Shown piece by piece: positions 51,761-59,747 of a stretch of 64,000 nt of DNA. Position 1 is the stretch's first letter. Each line of letters opens with the position of its first letter. The notes under the pieces were generated by a model. The model was not told the DNA's origin and did no database searches. It saw only the letters and a list, made by a program, of their open reading frames with translations. The stretch spans positions 62,001 to 126,000 of the forward strand of contig NZ_MQVY01000004.1 of NCBI RefSeq assembly GCF_002954385.1, written 5' to 3'. The position numbers and the translations under genes are program-made. This stretch comes from Tenacibaculum sp. SG-28. Lineage in GTDB: Bacteria > Bacteroidota > Bacteroidia > Flavobacteriales > Flavobacteriaceae.

Positions 51761-51791
51761 ATAAAAAGCCCTTTTTAGAAGGGCTTTTTAT
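51761..51791. terminator. Bidirectional terminator between convergent genes
   Basis: ATAAAAAGCCCTT (51761-51773) pairs with its exact complement at 51779-51791 around a 5-nt loop, A- and T-rich on both flanks. It lies between the convergent HglS-type and bestrophin genes and should serve both. Confidence 0.85.
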
Positions 51792-51815
51792 TTGCGGTAA
51801 ATTATCGGTTTGTAA

Positions 51816-52909
51816 TTATAAAATCACATTATTTTTCCAAGTATACGCTTCTGGTATTTCCGTATCGTTGATAAGTTCTCGAATGTCAATTTCTATGCCC
51901 CTAGAAAGGTCTGTAATAGGAACGTCATTTGGTCCTCCTTCAAAAGGATTTTCCGAGTTTTCTCCAACGGCTTCCATGGTGAAAAATACCCAAGAGACTA
52001 AGGTGCTAAATGGAATTGAAAGCCACACAAAATGTTGTGCAACAAATACTTGTAACTGGTGTAAAATCGCTGATTTTACTTCATGATCTGAAAGGCTAAC
52101 TAAAATTTTATGCCCAACCACTTCAAATTCTTGCATCATCCCAAACGGCAATAAAATGATAAAGATCCACACAAAAACGAAGTTTAATGTAGCAAATTGT
52201 CTCGGATATGGAAAATTTTTAATACGTTCCGATTTTCCTTGAAGGGTATATAATTCTACAATTATTTTTTCAATTTCCATATGGCGAAAATCATCGATAT
52301 ACCCCTTTTGATGAAGTTTTTTAATTTCTTCAGATTGTACACCAAGTATTTGGGAAGCTCTGTTTCCTTTAGAGAATATTTTCTTTTGTTCTTCTTCTGA
52401 AAGATAGCTTGAGATGGCCTCCTCCAGTGGGATGTTGTCTTCCAAAACGTAGAGATTCTTCGCTCGGTATTCGATGTTAGATTTGTTTAGTTTTAAATGA
52501 TTTTCCCATGTTCTCTCGGCACGTAATTGATATCGCAAAGCTGTAAGCCATGCAACGTGACGATGTACTAAAGTTCTGTGTATTTCGTGTAATTGATTTT
52601 CTGAATCAGCACCACTGGCAACTATAAAGTCTTTTACCATAATGGTAAACGAACGAGAGCTATTAACAATACCACCCCCAAATTTTTCTTCCTTCCCACA
52701 TTCGGTCATAAGAGGCATTATTTTTAAAACTTACAATAAATGACACTGCAGTTCCGAGCACTCCCAGTGGTAACCAGAACATAGAGCCATTTCCAACTCA
52801 AAAGGTCAAAAAGTACAACAGGAATTGTACTTAAAAGTATGAATATATAGATATATCTTCTCGTCCAAATTAATAATCCTTTTAAAGGAAAGGTTCTTTG
52901 TGTGTACAT
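51816..52909 (-). CDS. Bestrophin-family (UPF0187) membrane protein, two frameshifts
   Basis: The true N-terminus is at 52909 (MYTQRTFPLKGLLIWTRRYI, then the IPVVLFDLLSWKW segment). An indel of one inserted or two missing bases at about 52777-52780 leads into WLPLGVLGTAVSFIVSFKNN and ASYDRMWEGRKI. A second, one extra base in the C5 run at 52675-52679, leads into GGIVNSSRSFTIMVKD. With both repaired this is a typical bacterial bestrophin of about 365 residues; homologues form pentameric ion channels. The C-terminal motif ENPFEGGPNDVPITDL is diagnostic. Two breaks in one non-essential gene make real decay possible, but the error-prone pattern elsewhere favours sequence error. Confidence 0.8.
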
Positions 52910-53089
52910 AGTTTTTCAGTATTAACACGAAAATACGCAAATGAAAAGAAACTTTGGTGTTTTGTAAAAACAAACAACCTTAGATTTTTTTGATTCTAGC
53001 ATAGGCATGAGTATCGTTTTTACAGGATTTTAAATTCCTTAAATTTTAGTTAAAAAAACACACGCTTTTAACAAGAGTAATCTAATGGT

Positions 53090-53097
53090 TATCTTTG
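53090..53097 (+). promoter_or_regulatory. Promoter -7 element of the M14 peptidase gene
   Basis: TATCTTTG fits TANNTTTG, 21 bp before the ATG at 53119. The -33 part is not clear (TTT rather than TTG at about 20 bp). Confidence 0.5.
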
Positions 53098-53118
53098 AAA
53101 GCAATCAAACAAATCAAA

Positions 53119-55616
53119 ATGAAAAAAATATTTTTATGCATCCTTCTTCTAGGAATATGTGCGCAAGCTCAGGATGTAGATTTATCGTATTATTTACCCA
53201 GAAATATCTCGTATAACCCCTCTATCCCAACACCGAAATCTGTTATAGGACATGAGGTTGGAGAATGGCATGTAACGCATGATAAGTTAGTGCAATACAT
53301 GAAGGTGCTTGCGAACTCCTCCGATAGGATTACACTTACCGAAAGAGGCACTACTTATGAAGGAAGACCACTTGTCTTACTAACGATAACCTCTCCGGAG
53401 AATCAGCAAAATCTAGCCGTACTAAAAAAACAGCACATGGCAATAACCGAAAATAGTGCAACTCCAATTGCAGAGCAGCCTATTGTCGTTTACCAAGGTT
53501 TTTCAATTCATGGAAATGAAGCTAGTGGGTCTAATGCTGCGCTTGCGGTAGCTTATCACTTGGCAGCTGCAGAGGGAGCGGAAATTGAAAAATTACTAGC
53601 CACATCTGTCATTTTATTAGATCCTTCTTTAAATCCTGATGGTTTGCAGCGTTTTGCGTATTGGGCGAATACCAATAAGGCTAATACCATAACTCCCGAC
53701 CCTAACGACAGAGAGTATCATGAAGTTTGGCCTGGTGGAAGAACAAATCACTATTGGTTTGATATGAACAGAGATTGGCTACCGGTACAGTTGCCCGAAA
53801 GTCAGGCACGAATCAAAACTTTTCACGAATGGATGCCAAATATTTTGACAGATCATCATGAAATGGGAACGAACTCTACCTTCTTTTTTCAACCAGGAAT
53901 ACCAGAGAGAACCAACCCGCTCACTCCAGATTTGAACCAGCAATTAACCAAAGAAATAGGTACTTATCATGCTAAGGCATTCGATAAGATTGCCTCTACT
54001 TATTATTCAGAGGAGGATTTTGATGATTTTTATTACGGAAAAGGTTCTACATTTCCGGATATCAATGGAGGGATTGGTATATTATTCGAACAAGGAAGTT
54101 CGCGAGGGCATGCACAGGAGAGTGATAATGGTATTTTAACGTTTCCATTTACAATTCGAAATCAGTTTACTGCCGCCTTGTCTACACTAGAGGCAGGGAA
54201 AAATATGCGCACTAAAATCTTAACTTACCAAAGAGATTTTTTCCAAAAAGTAAGGGCTTCAAAAAAGAAGAATGTATTGGTTTTTGGCGATGAGAAAGAC
54301 GCCGCAAAAACATATCACCTTGCGGAGGTATTACAAAGACATCAGATTAAAATTCATCAATTGAAATCGAATTTCACACGCAAGGGTAAAAATTTTAAAA
54401 AAGGATATAGTTATGCGGTACCTATGCAGCAAAAAAACAATCGTTTAATAGAAGCGATGTTTGATGTAAGAAAAACGTTTAAAGACAGTTTGTTTTATGA
54501 CGTTTCTGCCTGGACTTTCAACCATGCCTTTGGTTTGGATATTTCTAAGGAGGAGTCTGCTGCTGTATTAGGGGAGGAAGTTGTCACGCTTCAAAAACCT
54601 ACAGGAAAAGTTGTAACCAAAAGTAGTGTGGGATATTTGATGCCTTGGAATGAATACTATGCGCCAAAAGCCTTACACCAAATTGTAAGTAAAGGTATAC
54701 GTGCTAAAGTGGCAATGAAAAATTTCCGTAACGATGATATTGCTTATGAGTATGGAACTATTTTTATTCCTGTTCAAAATCAAGTGCTATCCGAGGGAGA
54801 AATGTATTCTTTTTTAGAGCAAGTCGCAAAAAATAGTCATTTAACCATTACCGGGGTTTCCACAGGATTAAACGATGGTCCTGATTTAGGAAGTAGAAAT
54901 TTTAAACTTGTTAAAAAACCAAAGGTAGCAATGCTAGTCGGAAATGGTATCACTAGTTATGATGCAGGGGAAATATGGCATTTGTTTGACCAACGATTTG
55001 CAATGCAATTAACAAAATTAGATACCGAATATGCTAGTAGAACAGATTTAAGTAAATACACGACAATTCTGGTACCGAATTCAAGAACATTATCTGCTTC
55101 TTTATTAAAAAAAATAAACGATTGGGTCCGAAATGGTGGCGTATTAATAGCTACAGAAACGCCGTACAGTGGTTTGCAAATCAAAACTATTTAGAGGTAG
55201 ATTTTAAACAGAATAAACAAGATACCGTACAAGGAGTCACCTTTGAAAATAGAAATTTGCAATCAGGGGCACAAGTAATTGGAGGAGCAATTTTTGAGGC
55301 AGCTATAGACAGGTCGCATCCTATTAATTTTGGGTATAAAAATGAAAAAATTGCTTTATTTAGAAATACGACCGTATTTATGCAACCAGATGCAAAGAGT
55401 TTTAATAATCCAATTCAGTATACTAATTCTCCTTTGTTAAGTGGTTATATTTCTAACGAAAATATGGATTTATTAAAAAATACAGTTCCATTTAAAGTAC
55501 AACGATATGGTCGAGGACGCGTAATTGTATTTACAGACAATACTAACTTTAGGGCTTTTTGGTATGGTACTAATAAGCTTCTGATGAATGCTGTATTTTT
55601 TGGTAAAATGATGTAA
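53119..55616 (+). CDS. Secreted M14-family zinc carboxypeptidase, one-base deletion
   Basis: The gene begins at 53119 with a signal peptide (MKKIFLCILLLGICAQAQ). The M14 domain has the zinc pair HGNEASG (about residue 131), a candidate third-ligand His in DHHEMG (about 247) and the catalytic Glu in LFEQGSSRG (about 321). A C-terminal part of about 500 residues, with an ERFA-type beta region and a class I amidotransferase-like segment, follows, as in many Bacteroidota M14 proteins. The frame breaks at 55161; one more G restores ATETAVQWFANQNYL and gives 832 residues. It probably digests peptides in the periplasm or outside the cell. The break is in a non-essential gene but has the same form as those in essential genes. 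Confidence 0.87.
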
Positions 55617-55640
55617 GATATTAGGTGCTTAAACACTAGT

Positions 55641-55677
55641 AAAAAAGTCAAATTGAGAAATCAATTTGACTTTTTTT
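55641..55677 (+). terminator. Terminator after the M14 peptidase gene
   Basis: A 16-bp perfect stem (55641-55656 with 55661-55676) with a GAAA tetraloop, followed by T. It begins 24 bp after the stop codon. Confidence 0.9.
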
Positions 55678-55724
55678 GTAACAAATTAAACGTATTCTCG
55701 TCTTGTAAATAAAAGAATTATACT

Positions 55725-55880
55725 ATGAGTTTATTGCGCGTTTTGTTGGCAATTTTGTTCCCTCCACTAGCAGTACTAGGAAAAGGATGCGGTTCGTTTG
55801 TCATTGTTTTTTTATTAACTCTTTGTGGTTGGGTGCCAGGTGTTATCGGAGCCTTGGTTATTGTAAACAACTCCAATTAA
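55725..55880 (+). CDS. YqaE/Pmp3-family small membrane protein
   Basis: A 51-residue proteolipid with two membrane segments, too short for routine ORF lists. It starts MSLLRVLLAILFPPLAVLGK, then CGSFVIVFLLTLCGWVPGVI and a short polar end. The LFPPLAV and TLCGWVPGV(I) patterns are diagnostic for the Pmp3/YqaE (UPF0057) family, which in yeast and plants affects membrane potential and salt tolerance. The role in bacteria is unclear, often linked to stress. It sits alone between a terminator and the convergent pafA gene. Confidence 0.9.
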   Translation: MSLLRVLLAILFPPLAVLGKGCGSFVIVFLLTLCGWVPGVIGALVIVNNSN

Positions 55881-55955
55881 CTCACAGTACATCTCTAAAG
55901 AGATTTTATTTTTTCTGACACTATTTTACTGTACCTTCTCACTCAAGAGTGTCAT

Positions 55956-57596
55956 TTAATGCAATGCCTCCTCTATTATTTTTCCGGTATTTCCATTTGG
56001 AAATTCTATTTCTAATAAGTTTGAAATTGTCGGGGCAATATCGATGATTTCATATTTTTTCTTAGAACTTCCGTGTTTAATACCATTTCCGTAAAAAATA
56101 ATAGGAACATGGGTGTCGTAGGAATATCCAGAACCATGTGTAGTTCCTTTTTTGGGATAACTTATAGTTGAAGGATTTGGAACTAGAAGCACATCTCCTG
56201 AAATTTTTTGGTTATATCCATTTTGTAATGAATTTAAGATGCCATTGGTAAAGGTTGTAGTTTGCATGGTTCTAGCAGTAACTGCTTTGTATATCCCTTT
56301 AAACTTTACAGCTTCATCCGCAATAGTTTGTGCCACCGTATTTTCGTTAAGTTTTAGTTCTTTAATTTTTTCTTTGTTGAGAAATATTTGAAAATTAGAA
56401 ATATTTAAAATTAACTCTTCAGATTGGAATTTTTCTAGGGTAGTTGCATTTAAAAAGTTTAGAAATTTACGCGATGTAAAATAACTAGCAGGAACCTTAA
56501 GCGATTGTAAGTACGAAGGGACCTCTGTGGCAGCGTGGTCTGCGGTTAAAAATAATGTGTAATTGTTTTTGCCAATATTTGTATCTAAAAACGTAAATAA
56601 AGAAGCTAAATCTTGGTCTAATCGCAAGTAAGTATCTTCGATTTCTTTGGAGGCTACACCAAATTGATGTCCAACGTAATCAGTAGAGGAATAACTGATG
56701 GCCAGAAAATCGGTGTGTTCCGATTTTCCTAGGTTCTCTCCGATAATGGCTGCCTTTGCAAAATCAGTAGTCAAGGTATTTCCAGCAGGAACACCTTTCA
56801 GGATACTGTAGTTGTTGTTTTTTGCTCTCAAGGCAGGGATATTATGTGGGAAAACGGGCTTTTCTTCTCCTTTAAAGGTCGCTTCGTAGTTATTGTCATC
56901 TGCAATACTTTCTGTATAGGTTGCAATATCATATAGCGTTTCCCATGGGGTACTTAAATACGCATCTACTTTACCAGAGGCATTGAACTCTTGTACCCAA
57001 CTCGGCAGTTCTTTCATGTAGTAGGATGAGGTAATAAACTTTCCTTCTTCCCCACCATCAAACCAGTATGCGCCGTTTGCGGTGTGTCCGGCAGGAAGTA
57101 TGGCCGACCTATCTTTAATTGCAATTCCAATGGTTTTATTCCGCATGTTTTGTCCTAATCGCAATTGATCCGTTACTGTAGTAGTTACCATACGATATGG
57201 AGATTTTTTTCCTGCTTCGGATGTATTACCTACGGTGGAGTAATTTGTGTCATCAACACAATATATAGATTTCTCTAGATATTTATCAAACCAATTATTT
57301 CCAATAATTCCATGGTTTACAGGGGTGGTTCCGGTATATACAGAAGCATGTCCGACAGCTGTATACGTTGGGATATAGTTAAAGTGTGCGTTCTCTAAAG
57401 AAAATCCACCATTAATAATTCGTTTAAATCCATTATTTCCGTATTTCTTGTCGAAACGTGTAAGGTAATCGTATCGCATCTGATCTACGATAATACCAAC
57501 TACTAATTTGGGTTTTTTGGAGGTACTATTCTGTTGCTTTTTGCAGGATGCGCATAACAGTAAAACGGTAATAAGAAGTGAAAAATAAGTTTTCAT
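55956..57596 (-). CDS. pafA: PafA-type alkaline phosphatase, lipoprotein
   Basis: A 546-residue member of the alkaline phosphatase superfamily, the same length as the characterised Elizabethkingia PafA. Counting from the ATG at 57596, the nucleophile Thr79 (IPTYTAVGH), Asp38 (VDQMRYD) and Asn100 (IIGNNW) fall at the PafA positions. The Lys/Arg pair in AIKDRSAILPAGH is one residue off. Zinc ligands also occur in TADHAATEVPS and GTTHGSGYSYD. The signal peptide ends in CASC, so the mature protein is likely lipid-anchored. PafA hydrolyses phosphate monoesters and provides phosphate from organic sources. No PHO-box-like site was recognised. Confidence 0.93.
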   Translation of the reverse strand: MKTYFSLLITVLLLCASCKKQQNSTSKKPKLVVGIIVDQMRYDYLTRFDKKYGNNGFKRIINGGFSLENAHFNYIPTYTAVGHASVYTGTTPVNHGIIGNNWFDKYLEKSIYCVDDTNYSTVGNTSEAGKKSPYRMVTTTVTDQLRLGQNMRNKTIGIAIKDRSAILPAGHTANGAYWFDGGEEGKFITSSYYMKELPSWVQEFNASGKVDAYLSTPWETLYDIATYTESIADDNNYEATFKGEEKPVFPHNIPALRAKNNNYSILKGVPAGNTLTTDFAKAAIIGENLGKSEHTDFLAISYSSTDYVGHQFGVASKEIEDTYLRLDQDLASLFTFLDTNIGKNNYTLFLTADHAATEVPSYLQSLKVPASYFTSRKFLNFLNATTLEKFQSEELILNISNFQIFLNKEKIKELKLNENTVAQTIADEAVKFKGIYKAVTARTMQTTTFTNGILNSLQNGYNQKISGDVLLVPNPSTISYPKKGTTHGSGYSYDTHVPIIFYGNGIKHGSSKKKYEIIDIAPTISNLLEIEFPNGNTGKIIEEALH

Positions 57597-57713
57597 GTAT
57601 AAAATATTATTTAATTTCAAAGGTACTTAAATATTGTGAAAGCTTGCTAGGTATTATTTAGATAGTCTTGGTAGTTTTTTATACTTTAGCAATAGAAAAA
57701 AGTATTGGAATTA

Positions 57714-58454
57714 ATGAATTATATTGAGCATATTGGAAAATACTTTATAATGCTAAAAGAGGTTTTTACCAAACCCCAACGAAAAAGAGTTTTTATTGAA
57801 GCATTGTTTAGAGAAGTAGAAGAGTTAGGGCTAAAATCTTTGGGGATTATTGCTTTTATTTCCTTTTTTATAGGGGGGGTTATTGCATTGCAAACAGCCT
57901 TAAACTTAGACAGCCCTTTTATACCCGATTCCCTGATTGGATTTGCAGCAAAACGATCTGTGATTCTTGAGTTTTCTCCTACTTTTTGTTCTATCATTCT
58001 AGCAGGTAAAGTAGGGTCTTATATTACCTCAAGTATCGGTACGATGCGAGTTACGGAACAAATAGATGCGTTGGAGGTGATGGGTATTAACTCCTTGAAT
58101 TATTTAGTATTGCCAAAAATAATAGCAACTGTATTGTTTTACCCTTTTTTAATTATCATGGGAATGTTTTTAGGAATATTTGGAGGATGGGCTGCAGGAG
58201 TTTTCTCCGGGCTTTTCTCTGTAGATGAATACATAAACGGCTTACAACTAGATTTTAATCCGTTTCTGATTACCTATGCGCTTATTAAAACTGTAGTGTT
58301 CGCTTTTCTCATCGCCACTGTTCCGTCTTACCATGGATATTACGTTAAAGGTGGTTCTTTAGAAGTGGGTAAGGCTAGTACACAATCTGTAGTGTGGACT
58401 ATTGTTGTTATTGTTATTGCCAATTATTTCTTAACCCAAATGTTGTTGACGTAA
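57714..58454 (+). CDS. mlaE: MlaE-like ABC transporter permease
   Basis: The membrane subunit of an Mla-type lipid transporter between inner and outer membranes. The 246-residue protein has about five membrane segments and the MlaE pattern FFIGGVIALQTALNL, LAGKVGSYITSSIGTMRVTEQ followed by IDALEVMGI. I choose the ATG at 57714 (MNYIEHIGKY) over the in-frame TTG at 57705. The ATP-binding gene follows after one base. MlaD-like and other partners are not in the window. Confidence 0.9.
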   Translation: MNYIEHIGKYFIMLKEVFTKPQRKRVFIEALFREVEELGLKSLGIIAFISFFIGGVIALQTALNLDSPFIPDSLIGFAAKRSVILEFSPTFCSIILAGKVGSYITSSIGTMRVTEQIDALEVMGINSLNYLVLPKIIATVLFYPFLIIMGMFLGIFGGWAAGVFSGLFSVDEYINGLQLDFNPFLITYALIKTVVFAFLIATVPSYHGYYVKGGSLEVGKASTQSVVWTIVVIVIANYFLTQMLLT

Positions 58455-58455
58455 T

Positions 58456-59220
58456 ATGATTGAAGTAAAAAATATTTATAAGGGTTTTGGAGATTCGCAA
58501 ATATTGAAAGGAATATCCGCTTCGTTTCACCCTGGTGAAACGAGTTTAATTATTGGGCAGAGTGGATCTGGAAAAACAGTATTTTTAAAATCTCTGGTGG
58601 GTTTGCATTCTCCAGAGAAAGGAACTATCGTGTATGATGGTCGTGTAAATACAGAAATGACCATTGAAGACAAAAGACAATTCCGTCAAGAAATTGGCAT
58701 GGTGTTTCAGGGAAGTGCTTTATTTGACTCACAAACCGTAGAGGAGAACGTTATGTTTCCTTTAAAAATGTTTACCAAACAATCCTACGAAGAAATGATA
58801 GAACGGGTCAACTTTGTCTTAAATAGGGTAAATTTAGAGAATTCCAATCTAAAGTTTCCAGCCGAACTATCTGGAGGTATGCAAAAAAGGGTTGCTATTG
58901 CTAGAGCTATCGTAATGAATCCGAAATACTTATTTTGTGATGAGCCAAACTCTGGTTTAGATCCAAATACTGCTATTGTGATAGATAATTTAATTCAAGA
59001 AATTACCGACGAGTATAAAATTACCACTGTCATCAATACCCACGATATGAATTCTGTAATGGAAATTGGAGAGAAAATTGTTTTTCTAAAAAATGGTACC
59101 AAAGAATGGGAGGGGAGCAACCAAGAAATTTTTAAAACAGATAACGAAGCAGTAGTGAATTTTGTTTATTCCTCAAATTTGTTTAAGAAGGTTAGAACAG
59201 CATATTTAAATGAAAAATAA
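58456..59220 (+). CDS. mlaF: MlaF-like ABC transporter ATP-binding protein
   Basis: The 254-residue ATPase partner of the preceding permease. It has Walker A GQSGSGKTVFL (about residue 35), Q-loop MVFQGSALFDSQTVEENV, signature LSGGMQKRVAIARAI, Walker B YLFCDEPNSGLDP and the switch His in VINTHDMNSV. It overlaps no other gene and is followed by two tRNA genes. The role in lipid traffic is taken from the Mla family. Confidence 0.92.
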   Translation: MIEVKNIYKGFGDSQILKGISASFHPGETSLIIGQSGSGKTVFLKSLVGLHSPEKGTIVYDGRVNTEMTIEDKRQFRQEIGMVFQGSALFDSQTVEENVMFPLKMFTKQSYEEMIERVNFVLNRVNLENSNLKFPAELSGGMQKRVAIARAIVMNPKYLFCDEPNSGLDPNTAIVIDNLIQEITDEYKITTVINTHDMNSVMEIGEKIVFLKNGTKEWEGSNQEIFKTDNEAVVNFVYSSNLFKKVRTAYLNEK

Positions 59221-59290
59221 TTTAAAGTTCTGTCTTTTAAAGAACTACAAAAATCGTTATTTTTTTTCTTGAAATAATAAGTAAAAAAGT

Positions 59291-59320
59291 TTGTTGAATT
59301 AATAAAAGCGACTATATTTG
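59291..59320 (+). promoter_or_regulatory. Promoter of the tRNA genes
   Basis: TTG at 59291-59293 and TATATTTG at 59313-59320, 19 bp apart, match the Bacteroidota consensus. It lies 34 bp before tRNA-Lys. Confidence 0.8.
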
Positions 59321-59354
59321 CACCCGCAAACGCAGAAATGCGGAAGCAAAAAAT

Positions 59355-59427
59355 GACCGGGTAGCTCAGTTGGTAGAGCATCTCCCTTTTAAGGAGAGGG
59401 TCCTGGGTTCGAGCCCCAGCCCGGTCA
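59355..59427 (+). tRNA. tRNA-Lys (anticodon TTT)
   Basis: A 73-nt cloverleaf without encoded CCA. Acceptor arms are GACCGGG and CCCGGTC. The D arm is GCTC/GAGC, the anticodon arm TCTCC/GGAGA with loop CTTTTAA, and the T arm CTGGG/CCCAG with loop TTCGAGC. All stems pair fully. Confidence 0.97.
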
Positions 59428-59434
59428 CAAAAAG

Positions 59435-59463
59435 ACTTCTTAACTAGTAGAAGTTTTTTTTTC
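59435..59463 (+). terminator. Hairpin with T run after tRNA-Lys
   Basis: ACTTCT (59435-59440) pairs with AGAAGT (59449-59454), 8-nt loop, then nine T. It may terminate or mark processing between the two tRNAs. Confidence 0.6.
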
Positions 59464-59473
59464 AGTAACATTT

Positions 59474-59556
59474 GGGGAGATTCCAGAGCGGCCAAATGGG
59501 ATGGACTGTAACTCCGTTGTCTTTCGACTTCGCAGGTTCGAATCCTGCTCTCCCCA
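59474..59556 (+). tRNA. tRNA-Tyr (anticodon GTA)
   Basis: An 83-nt class II tRNA with a long variable arm. Acceptor arms are GGGGAGA and TCTCCCC. The anticodon loop is CTGTAAC and the T arm GCAGG/CCTGC with loop TTCGAAT. No CCA is encoded. It lies 46 bp after tRNA-Lys. Confidence 0.96.
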
Positions 59557-59557
59557 C

Positions 59558-59591
59558 AAAATCCTTAATCAAAAGATTAAGGATTTTGTAT
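59558..59591 (+). terminator. Terminator after tRNA-Tyr
   Basis: A 13-bp perfect stem (59558-59570 with 59575-59587) and an AAAA loop, directly after the tRNA, with T residues following. Confidence 0.85.
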
Positions 59592-59721
59592 TTTAGATTC
59601 TTACGCTTTTTGAAATGATCAAACCTGCATTGTAAGCAACCTTTTTCCTTAGGTTTTTTTGAAAAATAGGATAACATATATATATTGTTTAATCTTTTTA
59701 CTAAGTAGATAAACAAAAATG

Positions 59722-59729
59722 TATCTTTG
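59722..59729 (+). promoter_or_regulatory. Promoter -7 element for the TonB receptor gene
   Basis: TATCTTTG fits TANNTTTG, 18 bp before the ATG at 59748. The -33 element is not evident. Confidence 0.5.
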
Positions 59730-59747
59730 TCGAATAACCATATGCAA

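Noticed and set aside
59355..59591. tRNA-associated integration site (attachment site)
   Set aside because: The tRNA genes are complete, but no partial tRNA repeat or integrase was found downstream; the neighbouring TonB receptor looks like a normal chromosomal gene.
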